NCBI GenBank assembly: GCA_007128075.1
Contig: SKYD01000262.1
Span: 1 to 6,630 of the forward strand
Length of the DNA stretch: 6,630 nucleotides
Source of the DNA: Thiorhodovibrio sp.
GTDB lineage: Bacteria; Pseudomonadota; Gammaproteobacteria; Chromatiales; Chromatiaceae
Direction of reading: 5' to 3'
Shown here: in pieces, positions 1 through 6,033 of the stretch
Position numbering within the stretch: the first letter of the stretch is position 1
Layout of the letters: every line of letters begins with the position of its first letter
Notes under the pieces: model-generated
Told to the model about the DNA's origin: nothing
Seen by the model: only the letters and a program-made list of their open reading frames with translations
The model's database searches: none
Program-made: the position numbers and the translations under genes

Positions 1-991
1 CAACAATCTCGCTTATGGATTGATGCTGCATGAGGCACGCGCTCAGGTGTTGCTGCCCGCACTCGATGCGGTCATTGCAGCATTGCGCGAGCTGGCGCAC
101 CTTGAGGCGGCCACCCCGATGCTGGCGCGGACTCATGGCCAGCCGGCAACGCCAACCACGGTCGGCAAAGAAATGGCGAATGTGGTGGTGCGTCTTCGCC
201 AACAGCGCGAGATGATTGCCGCAGTGCCACTGCGCGGCAAGCTCAATGGCGCGGTGGGCAATTACAATGCCCATCGCTGCGCCTATCCTGAAATCGACTG
301 GCCAGCGTTGGCGCAACGCATGGTGGAATCTCTGGGGCTCACCTGGAATCCACACACCACCCAGATTGAGCCACACGATTATATGGCAGAATTGTTTGAT
401 GCGATGGGACGCGCCAATACCATTCTGCTTGATCTGTGCCGCGATGTCTGGGGCTATATTGCACTGGGGTATTTCAAACAAAAAACCGTGGCTGGTGAGG
501 TCGGCTCCTCGACCATGCCGCACAAGGTCAACCCGATTGATTTTGAGAACGCCGAGGGCAACTTTGGTCTTGCCAATGCTCTGGGGGCGCATTTTTCGGC
601 TAAGCTACCGATTTCACGCTGGCAGCGCGATCTCACCGACTCGACGGTGTTGCGCAATCTGGGGGTAGGTTTCGCGTATACGCTGATTGGGCTGACCTCG
701 ACGCTGAAAGGTCTGGGCAAACTAGAGGTGGATCGCGCCCGCTTAGCGGCTGATCTTGATGCCAACTGGGAGGTGCTCGCCGAGCCAATCCAAACCCTGA
801 TGCGGCGCTATGGCATTGAACAGCCCTATGAAAAACTCAAAGCCTTGACCCGTGGCCAGCGCATCGGCACCGAGGAGCTACGCAGTTTTATCGAAGGGTT
901 AGAGCTGCCTGTCGCCGCCAAGCAGCAGTTACTTGCACTCACGCCGGCGACCTATCTTGGTGCGGCGGCACAACTTGCACGAGAAGTATAA
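1..991 (+). CDS. purB: Adenylosuccinate lyase, 5'-truncated by window edge
   Basis: Cytosolic enzyme of purine synthesis. It releases fumarate from SAICAR (giving AICAR) and from adenylosuccinate (giving AMP). The reading frame is already open at base 2, so 329 C-terminal residues are visible and the true start lies upstream. Aligned by eye to E. coli PurB (456 aa), the first visible residue corresponds to about residue 127. Seen directly: RTHGQPATP around base 134, whose His matches catalytic His171; and the fumarase/aspartase-superfamily signature GSSTMPHKVNP at 503-535, whose first Ser matches catalytic Ser295. Other near-identical stretches are NGAVGNYNAH, QIEPHDY, SRWQRDLTDSTVLRNLGVG and NWEVLAEPIQT. 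The frame is intact to the TAA at 989-991. This is the gammaproteobacterial (E. coli-type) form. The next gene starts 58 bases later and is functionally unrelated. Recognition is near certain. Confidence 0.97.
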   Translation, partial: NNLAYGLMLHEARAQVLLPALDAVIAALRELAHLEAATPMLARTHGQPATPTTVGKEMANVVVRLRQQREMIAAVPLRGKLNGAVGNYNAHRCAYPEIDWPALAQRMVESLGLTWNPHTTQIEPHDYMAELFDAMGRANTILLDLCRDVWGYIALGYFKQKTVAGEVGSSTMPHKVNPIDFENAEGNFGLANALGAHFSAKLPISRWQRDLTDSTVLRNLGVGFAYTLIGLTSTLKGLGKLEVDRARLAADLDANWEVLAEPIQTLMRRYGIEQPYEKLKALTRGQRIGTEELRSFIEGLELPVAAKQQLLALTPATYLGAAAQLAREV

Positions 992-1027
992 TCAAATAAT
1001 CCACTGGCTGCGTCTGTGTTGACACAG
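987..1027 (+). promoter_or_regulatory. Possible promoter -10 and operator-like dyad before the SQR gene
   Basis: A perfect TATAAT at 987-992 overlaps the purB stop codon. Downstream, CTGTGT (1014-1019) and ACACAG (1022-1027) form a perfect 6+6 inverted repeat with a 2-base centre. A 2-base loop is too tight for an RNA hairpin, so a protein-binding dyad is the better reading. If transcription began about 7 bases after the hexamer, the dyad would lie just downstream of the start, where a repressor could block it. Against this, there is no recognisable -35 box at the right spacing upstream. This is inference from short motifs only. Confidence 0.3.
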
Positions 1028-1049
1028 CCGAACAACAAAGGAGGACGCG

Positions 1050-2504
1050 ATGGCGCGTATTGTCATTCTTGGCGCGGGAATTTCTGGGCACACGGTGGCG
1101 CGTTATTTGGGGCGCTGGGTTGCCGATCAGCATGAGATTGCAATTGTCTCCCCCAATGCCAAATGGAACTGGATCCCGTCCAATATCTGGGTCGGCGTTG
1201 GGCAGATGACCGAGCGCGATGTCACCTTTGATCTGGCTCCGGTGTATCGCAAACTCGGGGCGCAATTTCATCAGGCGCGGGCGTTGTCGCTGCATCCCGA
1301 GGGCAGCGCTGAGCAATCCCGACCCTTTGTCACCATTGAATACACCGATGAGCAACGGGCAGGCACCACGGCAACGCTGGAATATGATTATTTGGTCAAT
1401 GCCACTGGGCCTAAGCTCAACTTTGGGGCAACCCCGGGTTTAGGGCCTGATGGCCATACAGTTTCGGTATGTACTGCAAAACACGCAATCCATGCCAACG
1501 AGCAGTTGCAGGAAACGGTCGCGGCACTCAAAGCCGGTGATAAGCGCACGCTGGTGATCGGCACTGGTCATGGGATGTGTACTTGCCAGGGCGCGGCATT
1601 TGAGTATATCTATAATGTTGATCATGTGCTGCGTCAGGCGGGAGTGCGTGACAAGGCGCGGATTCTGTGGGTCAGCAACGAATACGAGCTGGGCGATTTT
1701 GGCATGGGCGGGGTGCATATCCATCGCGGCGGCTATGTCACCAATGGCAAGGTGTTTGCCGAGTCGTTGATGGTCGAGCGCGGCATTGAGTGGATTACCC
1801 GCACCCATGTCCACGAGATTCAGGCAGGTAAGATGCACTGCGAGAATCTCAGTGGCGAGCTGTTTGATGTTGATTTTGATTTTGCGATGATGATCCCGCC
1901 ATTTGCTGGGGTGGGGCTCAAAGCCTATGACAAAGCCGGCGGCGAGATCACCGATCAACTGTTTGCACCCAATGGGCTGATGAAGGTCGATGCCGATTAC
2001 ACGCCCAAGCCTTATGAAGATTGGAGTAAAGCCGATTGGCCGCGCACCTATCAGTCACCAAAATATAACAACCTGTTTGCGATTGGAATTGCCTTTGCGC
2101 CGCCGCATCCGATCAGCAAGGTGATGAAAAGCCCCAACGGGGTGCAGATCAGCCCCACTCCGCCGCGCACCGGGATGCCCTCGGCGGCAATGGGGGTGGC
2201 AGTGGCTGGTAGCATCCGCGATATGCTTAATGGCTCGCCAGTGCCGACCAAAACCGCCTCGATGGGCGAGACCGGAGCGGCCTGCGTCGCCTCGACTGGC
2301 TCGCATATCTTCAAAGGCACAGCGGCGACCATGACTGTGTTCCCCATCGTCCCCGACTATGACCGCTATCCCGAGTATGGGCGCGACATGAGCCTGACTT
2401 TTGGCGAGATCGGGCTGGCAGGTCACTGGATGAAATACATCCTGCACCATCTGTTTTTGCATCAAGCCAAGCTGCGCCCAGGCTGGAAGCTGATGCCGGA
2501 TTAA
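1050..2504 (+). CDS. Sulfide:quinone oxidoreductase-like FAD protein
   Basis: Predicted 484-aa flavoprotein of the SQR/flavocytochrome c sulfide dehydrogenase group, which oxidises sulfide to polysulfide or sulfur and passes electrons to quinone at the membrane. Seen: an N-terminal FAD-binding GxGxxG (GAGISG, 8-13), PSNIWVGVG at 43-51, and VNATGPKLNF at 116-125. Three cysteines sit where catalytic cysteines of characterised SQRs fall: C141 (SVCTAKHA), C179 (CQGAAFEY, like CFGPAYEY) and C412 (AACVAS). PPRTG (371-375) before a conserved Met resembles the SQR PKTGYM segment. The basic/aromatic C-terminus (455-484) could be the membrane-associating tail. Start: ATG at 1050 with AAAGGAGGA at 1037-1045, an almost perfect Shine-Dalgarno. 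SQRs are usually shorter, around 430 aa. The residue after the second FAD strand is Ser34, where an acidic residue is common. I do not assign the SQR type. A 57-codon ORF follows 19 bases later. Confidence 0.85.
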   Translation: MARIVILGAGISGHTVARYLGRWVADQHEIAIVSPNAKWNWIPSNIWVGVGQMTERDVTFDLAPVYRKLGAQFHQARALSLHPEGSAEQSRPFVTIEYTDEQRAGTTATLEYDYLVNATGPKLNFGATPGLGPDGHTVSVCTAKHAIHANEQLQETVAALKAGDKRTLVIGTGHGMCTCQGAAFEYIYNVDHVLRQAGVRDKARILWVSNEYELGDFGMGGVHIHRGGYVTNGKVFAESLMVERGIEWITRTHVHEIQAGKMHCENLSGELFDVDFDFAMMIPPFAGVGLKAYDKAGGEITDQLFAPNGLMKVDADYTPKPYEDWSKADWPRTYQSPKYNNLFAIGIAFAPPHPISKVMKSPNGVQISPTPPRTGMPSAAMGVAVAGSIRDMLNGSPVPTKTASMGETGAACVASTGSHIFKGTAATMTVFPIVPDYDRYPEYGRDMSLTFGEIGLAGHWMKYILHHLFLHQAKLRPGWKLMPD

Positions 2505-2507
2505 ACC

Positions 2508-2514
2508 AAAGGAG
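2508..2514 (+). promoter_or_regulatory. Ribosome binding site of the 57-codon ORF
   Basis: AAAGGAG lies 9 bases before the ATG at 2524, immediately after the stop codon of the SQR-like gene. It is the main reason to treat the following very short ORF as translated. Confidence 0.7.
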
Positions 2515-2523
2515 AATTCAACA

Positions 2524-2697
2524 ATGGCTGCTAAAAATCGTGAGCCTTACCACCCAGGCTATTATCCGCCCGTTCCCACGCGGTTTACTTGCCTGATGCG
2601 CATCTTTATACCTTGGCAACTCATCCGCTTTTTTATCATCAATTTTAAGATTCTAAAATTGATGATCCGCGCTGATTCCAAGACCAAGATCAACTAG
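2524..2697 (+). CDS. Small basic hydrophobic protein next to SQR, unknown function
   Basis: 57 codons, ATG to TAG, preceded by AAAGGAG at good spacing and only 19 bases after the SQR-like gene, so probably co-transcribed and separately translated. I do not recognise a family. Residues 1-20 are polar and rich in Tyr and Pro (YHPGYYPPVPTR at 9-20). Residues 24-49 are strongly hydrophobic with scattered Arg and Lys (IFIPWQLIRFFIINFKILKLM), which suits an interfacial or amphipathic helix better than a clean transmembrane span. The tail (50-57) is charged. There is one Cys (residue 23) and no signal peptide or lipobox. The second half is AT-rich compared with neighbouring genes. A perfect 13-bp inverted repeat lies inside it (2635-2666). 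By context it may help a membrane-associated SQR, for example as an anchor or small subunit; that is inference. The alternative is that the region is mainly an RNA element. Confidence 0.65.
   Translation: MAAKNREPYHPGYYPPVPTRFTCLMRIFIPWQLIRFFIINFKILKLMIRADSKTKIN
2635..2666. repeat. Perfect 13-bp inverted repeat inside the 57-codon ORF
   Basis: ATCATCAATTTTA (2635-2647) and TAAAATTGATGAT (2654-2666) are exact reverse complements separated by six bases (AGATTC). The RNA would form a 13-bp AT-rich stem with a six-base loop inside the coding sequence, about 30 bases before the stop codon. A T-run (2629-2634) precedes it on the + strand and none follows, so it is not a standard intrinsic terminator. 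Confidence 0.85.
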
Positions 2698-2708
2698 CGG
2701 TTGATCTT
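2686..2708. repeat. Perfect 9-bp inverted repeat around the stop codon of the 57-codon ORF
   Basis: AAGATCAAC (2686-2694) and GTTGATCTT (2700-2708) are exact reverse complements around a five-base loop, TAGCG, whose first three bases are the TAG stop codon. In mRNA this is a compact hairpin that places the stop codon in the loop. The right arm ends in CTT and is followed by AAAACC, so there is no U-tract for termination. Confidence 0.8.
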
Positions 2709-2715
2709 AAAACCA

Positions 2716-2746
2716 CAAGGCACGGCTCTTTAAGCGTCGTGCCTTG
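2716..2746 (+). terminator. Terminator-like hairpin after the sqr operon
   Basis: CAAGGCACG (2716-2724) and CGTGCCTTG (2738-2746) form a perfect, GC-richer 9-bp stem with a 13-base loop, 18 bases after the stop codon of the 57-codon ORF. It is the natural end point for the sqr transcript. The tail on the + strand (CTTCAATG) has only a weak U content. On the opposite strand the stem is followed by TGGTTTT, a better tract, so it may be bidirectional or act mainly on antisense transcription. Confidence 0.5.
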
Positions 2747-2939
2747 CTTCAATGCGCTGCATGGTCGAGCGCCTATTTGCCATTAAAACCCAGTAGAAGC
2801 CAGTGCCTCGATAACGCCAAACCATTGAGACCAAGCGCATGCCTGATTCAGATTCCACCCCGATCAACCAATTCATAAGCGAAGGACAGCCCAAACTGTG
2901 CTGCCAAGTGCAGGCGTTTGATGCGCTTTTTGCAGCACC

Positions 2940-3314
2940 ATGACCACGCAGTTGCTTCATGCCGCATCCTGTACGATGGGAAGTGCGTCTGAGGATCGCG
3001 CCTGCGCCTATCTGCAACAACAGGGGCTGGTGCTGGTCACACGCAATTATCGTTGTCGTTTAGGAGAATTGGATTTGATTATGCAGGATGGCGAAAACCT
3101 GGTGTTTGTTGAGGTGCGCTATCGCCGCCAAGCTTGGTATGGCGGTGCGCTCGCCAGTGTTGATGCACATAAGCAACGGCGACTGATTGCCGCAGCCAAG
3201 CATTATTTAGCTTACCATCCGACTGATGCCCCTTGTCGTTTTGATGTGATCGCCATGGATGGAACCGGACAACTGCAATGGATTCAAGGAGCGTTTGATG
3301 CCCATTCAATCTAA
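2940..3314 (+). CDS. yraN: YraN/UPF0102 family predicted nuclease-fold protein
   Basis: A 124-aa member of the UPF0102 family, predicted to have a Holliday-junction-resolvase/restriction-endonuclease-like fold; its biochemical role is not established. Seen: a conserved Glu in the first helix (E18, before RACAYL), RNYRCRLGELDLI (35-47) with Glu43 and Asp45, then VFVEVRYRRQAWYGG (55-69) with Glu58, and CRFDVIAMDG. These strands carry the putative metal-binding acidic residues. The segment FVEVRYRR, YGGA and ASV closely resembles E. coli YraN. Start: ATG at 2940 has no clear Shine-Dalgarno; ATG at 2976 (residue 13) is an alternative that would still fit the family. The frame cannot extend beyond a stop at 2919-2921. 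In E. coli yraN lies between lpoA and diaA, with dolP next; here lpoA and diaA are absent and dolP overlaps by 17 bases. Confidence 0.92.
   Translation: MTTQLLHAASCTMGSASEDRACAYLQQQGLVLVTRNYRCRLGELDLIMQDGENLVFVEVRYRRQAWYGGALASVDAHKQRRLIAAAKHYLAYHPTDAPCRFDVIAMDGTGQLQWIQGAFDAHSI
3286..3291 (+). promoter_or_regulatory. Ribosome binding site that fixes the dolP start
   Basis: AAGGAG lies 6 bases before the ATG at 3298, inside the end of yraN. It selects this ATG over an in-frame ATG at 3259, and the protein from 3298 begins directly with a lipoprotein signal peptide. Confidence 0.75.
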
Positions 3315-3888
3315 ACCCCGCTTGGCACTGTGGGGGCTGGTGCTGCTTGCCAGCCTGCTCCAAGGCTGTGGCCCCTTAGTGGTGGCTGGTGCGACCTACG
3401 GCGGTGCGCTGATTCATGAACGCCGCTCGGCACAAACAGTGTGGGCAGATGATGCGCTGGAATTGCGGGTCAAAAATCTCTTGGCTCAAAATCCAGAGAT
3501 CAATCAGCGCAGTCGCATCAATGCCACCAGCTATAACCTCAGCGTCTTGCTCACTGGTCAAGCCCAAACCCGTGCTATCAGCCGCCAATTTGCCAACCAA
3601 GTCAGTGAACTGGCAAATGTGCGCTTGGTTTATAACGAGATCGAAATCGGCCCCAATATCGGGCTGTCACGCATTAGTGCTGATACCTATCTGACCTCGC
3701 GTGCCAAGCTGGCACTGACCATGGTTGATCTTCCCGATTTTGACATCACCCGCGTTAAGGTAACGACCGAGAACGCCGTGGTCTATTTGATGGGCTTGGT
3801 GACCCGTGAAGAGGCCGATGCAGTGGTCGAGCGGGTGCGGCGTATCCCTGGTGTTGAGCGCGTGGTACGAATCTTTGAATACATCTAG
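3298..3888 (+). CDS. dolP: Outer-membrane BON-domain lipoprotein DolP
   Basis: A 196-aa lipoprotein homologous to E. coli DolP (formerly YraP), which binds anionic phospholipid at the inner face of the outer membrane and supports envelope integrity and BAM function. Seen: a basic N-terminus, a hydrophobic core and a lipobox ending LLQGC with the lipidated Cys at residue 24. Gly at +2 is not an inner-membrane retention signal, so sorting to the outer membrane is expected. Two BON domains follow, at about 51-118 and 129-196. Diagnostic stretches are LELRVKNLL (54-62), RINATSYN, VYNEIEIG (111-118), IGLSRISADTYLTSRAK, and VKVTTENAVVYLMGLVTREEA (153-173), which closely match the E. coli protein. 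Total length is also close to E. coli (191 aa). It overlaps yraN by 17 bases, which suggests translational coupling. The FAD oxidoreductase gene follows at once. Confidence 0.95.
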   Translation: MPIQSKPRLALWGLVLLASLLQGCGPLVVAGATYGGALIHERRSAQTVWADDALELRVKNLLAQNPEINQRSRINATSYNLSVLLTGQAQTRAISRQFANQVSELANVRLVYNEIEIGPNIGLSRISADTYLTSRAKLALTMVDLPDFDITRVKVTTENAVVYLMGLVTREEADAVVERVRRIPGVERVVRIFEYI

Positions 3889-3910
3889 TCGCGCACCACT
3901 TCCTCGGCGT

Positions 3911-5281
3911 GTGGTGCGGGCATTGCGCGCCCTGCTGGGTGCTGAATCGCTGCTCACTGACCCTGCCGATTGCTGGGTTTATGGTTATGACAACAGCCGC
4001 CGCCAGGCACTGCCGCAGGCGGTGGCGCTGGTGCGCGAGCCAGAGCAAGTGGGGGCGCTGGTTCAGTTGTGCGCCAGCAAATTAATTCCTGTCACCGCCC
4101 GCGGGCGTGGCACTGGCACCACGGGCGCGAGCGTGCCTGATTGCGGCGGTCTGGTGATTGCCTTTGAGCGCATGAACCGCGTGCTAGAGCTGGACACTGC
4201 CAATCGGCTGGTGCGGGTGCAGCCAGGCGTGATCAATGACCAGCTCCAGCAGCAACTTGCCGCCGCTGGATTTTTCTGGCCACCGGATCCCACCAGTGCG
4301 GCAGTGAGCACCATCGGCGGCAATCTAGCACACAATTCAGCAGGCCCACGAGCAGTAAAATACGGCACTCCCCGCGAAAACACCCTGGGGCTAAAAATCA
4401 TCACTGGCACCGGCGCCTTGGTGCGGATGGGAACCCGCACCACCAAGGGCGTGGTCGGCTATGACCTCACGCGGCTGATCATTGGCGCCGAGGGTGCGCT
4501 GGGGCTGATTGTCGAGGCAACGCTCAAACTCACCCCATTGCCAGCAGCGCGACGCACCATGCGAGCCACCTATGCTGACATGCACGCCGCCTCAGCAGCG
4601 GTTGCCGCGATCATGGCGCAACCAATCATCCCTTGCGCCCTAGAATTTATGGATCGCGCCGCCTTGAACATGGTGCGTGAATTTTCTGATCTGGGGCTAA
4701 GCCCCGACACCGGCGCGGTGCTGATGATCGAGGTCGATGGCGCGCTAGAATCAGTGGATCAGGCAGCAGCGACAGTGCAACAAGCCGCCACCGTGCCAGG
4801 GATGCTCGACTGCGTGGTGGCGCGTTCAGCGCAAGAGATCGCGGCACTATGGAAAACCCGCCGCGCCCTGTCGCCAGCATTGCGCCATGTCGCACCGAAA
4901 AAAATTAACGAAGATGTTGCGGTTCCGGTCTCACGGATGGCGGTGTTTATCGAGCGATTAGAACAACTCGCCGCCCGCTGGCAGATTCGCATTGTCAACT
5001 TTGGTCATGCTGGCAACGGCAATATCCATGTCAATCTATTGGTCAACCCCGACGATCACGCCGAGATGCGCCGCGCCGAGAGCTGCTTGAGTGCGATCTT
5101 TGATCTGGTGCTCGAACTTGACGGAACACTCTCTGGCGAACATGGCGTGGGACTAGAAAAACGCCCCTTTGTCAGCCGTGAGCTTGACCCCCAGGCGATT
5201 GTGTTAATGCACGCCATCAAACGCCAATTCGACCCCCACGGCATCTTACAACCCGGCAAAGGGCTGCCTGACCTGTGCTGA
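3911..5281 (+). CDS. FAD-binding oxidoreductase, GlcD/D-lactate dehydrogenase type
   Basis: A 456-aa flavoenzyme of the VAO/PCMH superfamily, in the group holding glycolate oxidase GlcD, cytochrome-linked D-lactate dehydrogenase and D-2-hydroxyglutarate dehydrogenase; the likely substrate is a D-2-hydroxyacid. Seen: the FAD pyrophosphate loop RGRGTGTTGA (64-73), STIGGNLAHNSAGPRAVKYG (133-152), and GYDLTRLIIGAEGALGLI (183-200), which close the FAD domain. The C-terminal FAD-oxidase domain has NEDVAVP (333-339), GHAGNGNIHVN (365-375) and LSGEHGVGLEK (407-417), whose His366, His373 and Glu410 fit the metal/substrate site. The frame is open from 3806 but reads through dolP; GTG 3911, GTG 3914 and TTG 3875 are all possible starts, none with a clear Shine-Dalgarno. 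I chose 3911 because homologues begin just before the LRALLG helix. No glcE- or glcF-like partner is visible. The stop overlaps the permease start (TGATG). Confidence 0.9.
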   Translation: MVRALRALLGAESLLTDPADCWVYGYDNSRRQALPQAVALVREPEQVGALVQLCASKLIPVTARGRGTGTTGASVPDCGGLVIAFERMNRVLELDTANRLVRVQPGVINDQLQQQLAAAGFFWPPDPTSAAVSTIGGNLAHNSAGPRAVKYGTPRENTLGLKIITGTGALVRMGTRTTKGVVGYDLTRLIIGAEGALGLIVEATLKLTPLPAARRTMRATYADMHAASAAVAAIMAQPIIPCALEFMDRAALNMVREFSDLGLSPDTGAVLMIEVDGALESVDQAAATVQQAATVPGMLDCVVARSAQEIAALWKTRRALSPALRHVAPKKINEDVAVPVSRMAVFIERLEQLAARWQIRIVNFGHAGNGNIHVNLLVNPDDHAEMRRAESCLSAIFDLVLELDGTLSGEHGVGLEKRPFVSRELDPQAIVLMHAIKRQFDPHGILQPGKGLPDLC

Positions 5282-6033
5282 TGCTGCGGCTGGAGCGTGT
5301 TGGACTGGCGGGACTGGTGCTGGCGCGTTGTCTGTCCCTTTATTGGTGCATCATCTGGGGACGCGCCGCGCTCGATGTGCCAGCCTTGGCACGCGAGCTA
5401 CGGCGCACCGGGCTGGAGATGCTGCCGGCGATGACCATCGTCGCCCTGGTCGTCGGTGCCAGCTTAGGGCATCAGGGCACGGCACTCTTAGCCCGCGCCG
5501 CCCTACCGGGCTGGTTGTTGCCGGGGATTACCTTTACGGTGATCGTCGAGTTTGCCCCCTTGCTGACGGGGATTTTGGTGGCAGGTCGTGCTGGCGTGGC
5601 GCTGGCGGCGCATCTGGCGCGGCTGCAACTTAGCGGTGAACTTGATGGGCTGCGGGTGTGTGGAATTGATCCCATCGAGTTTAGCGTCGCGCCACTGTTG
5701 GTCGCACTGATGATGATGAGTTTTGCGCTGAGCATCTGGACCAGCCTCATCATGCTGTTGGTGCTGTTTGGCTGGCTGTATATCAACGCCCAGGTGCCAG
5801 TAGGGCTGATGCTGGAGATGGCGCCCCGCGCTCTGAGCATCACCGCTCTGCTGGCGGCTGCCAGCAAACCGCTGCTTTTCGCCCTAACCAGCGTGTTATT
5901 GGCAGCGGTTTACGGCATCCAAGCCGGCTACGCCAGCGATGGCAGTGGGCGTGCTGCTACCCAAACCCTGATCAGCGCGGTCACGCTGATTTTATTGCTT
6001 GATCTGGGCTTTGTACTGTGGTGGCCGTGGTGA
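5281..6033 (+). CDS. MlaE-family ABC transporter permease
   Basis: A 250-aa inner-membrane permease of the MlaE/YrbE (DUF140) family, which with an MlaF-type ATPase and an MCE protein moves phospholipids or other hydrophobic substrates between membranes. Seen: an N-terminal amphipathic/hydrophobic segment (1-27), then hydrophobic segments near 48-62, 76-105, 134-168 and 185-215, and a last one at 229-250. The family core EFAPLLTGILVAGRAGVA (90-107) and LDGLRVCGIDPIEF (121-134) is clear, and the GY...GSGRAATQT...LDLGFVL C-terminus matches the MlaE pattern. ATG at 5281 overlaps the upstream TGA by one base (TGATG), indicating translational coupling; GTG at 5275 is an alternative. Oddity: the conserved Glu of the AAE-motif, after AGRAGVA, is His111. 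The order permease-then-ATPase is the reverse of E. coli mlaFE. It could be an MlaE paralogue rather than the canonical one. Confidence 0.9.
   Translation: MLRLERVGLAGLVLARCLSLYWCIIWGRAALDVPALARELRRTGLEMLPAMTIVALVVGASLGHQGTALLARAALPGWLLPGITFTVIVEFAPLLTGILVAGRAGVALAAHLARLQLSGELDGLRVCGIDPIEFSVAPLLVALMMMSFALSIWTSLIMLLVLFGWLYINAQVPVGLMLEMAPRALSITALLAAASKPLLFALTSVLLAAVYGIQAGYASDGSGRAATQTLISAVTLILLLDLGFVLWWPW

Noticed and set aside
1019..1024. TTGACA, a perfect -35 hexamer, before the SQR gene
   Set aside because: A -10 box 17 bases later would fall on GAGGAC inside the Shine-Dalgarno, leaving no room for a start before the ATG at 1050. The hexamer is also explained by the dyad it belongs to.
939..2465. 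Long minus-strand reading frames opposite the SQR gene (939-1355, 1440-1958, 2055-2465)
   Set aside because: They lie antisense to a clearly coding gene in a GC-rich segment, have no family features I recognise, and are best seen as shadows of its codon bias.
2754..2772. GCGCT/AGCGC five-base inverted repeat after the terminator-like hairpin
   Set aside because: The stem is too short and the loop too long to distinguish from chance in GC-rich DNA.
2698..2939. RNase P RNA, 6S RNA, tRNA or CRISPR in the gap before yraN
   Set aside because: I see no conserved RNase P core motifs, no tRNA T-loop or cloverleaf, and no regular direct repeats.
3259..3297. N-terminal extension of DolP from an upstream ATG
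   Set aside because: It would put 13 polar residues in front of the lipoprotein signal peptide, and the AAGGAG at 3286-3291 is correctly spaced for the ATG at 3298.
3806..3910. Extended N-terminus of the FAD oxidoreductase from GTG 3806 or ATG 3818
   Set aside because: These bases already encode the conserved end of DolP in another frame, and the predicted residues do not look like the family's N-terminus. The ATG at 3818 has a GAAGAGG nearby, but it is explained by DolP codons.
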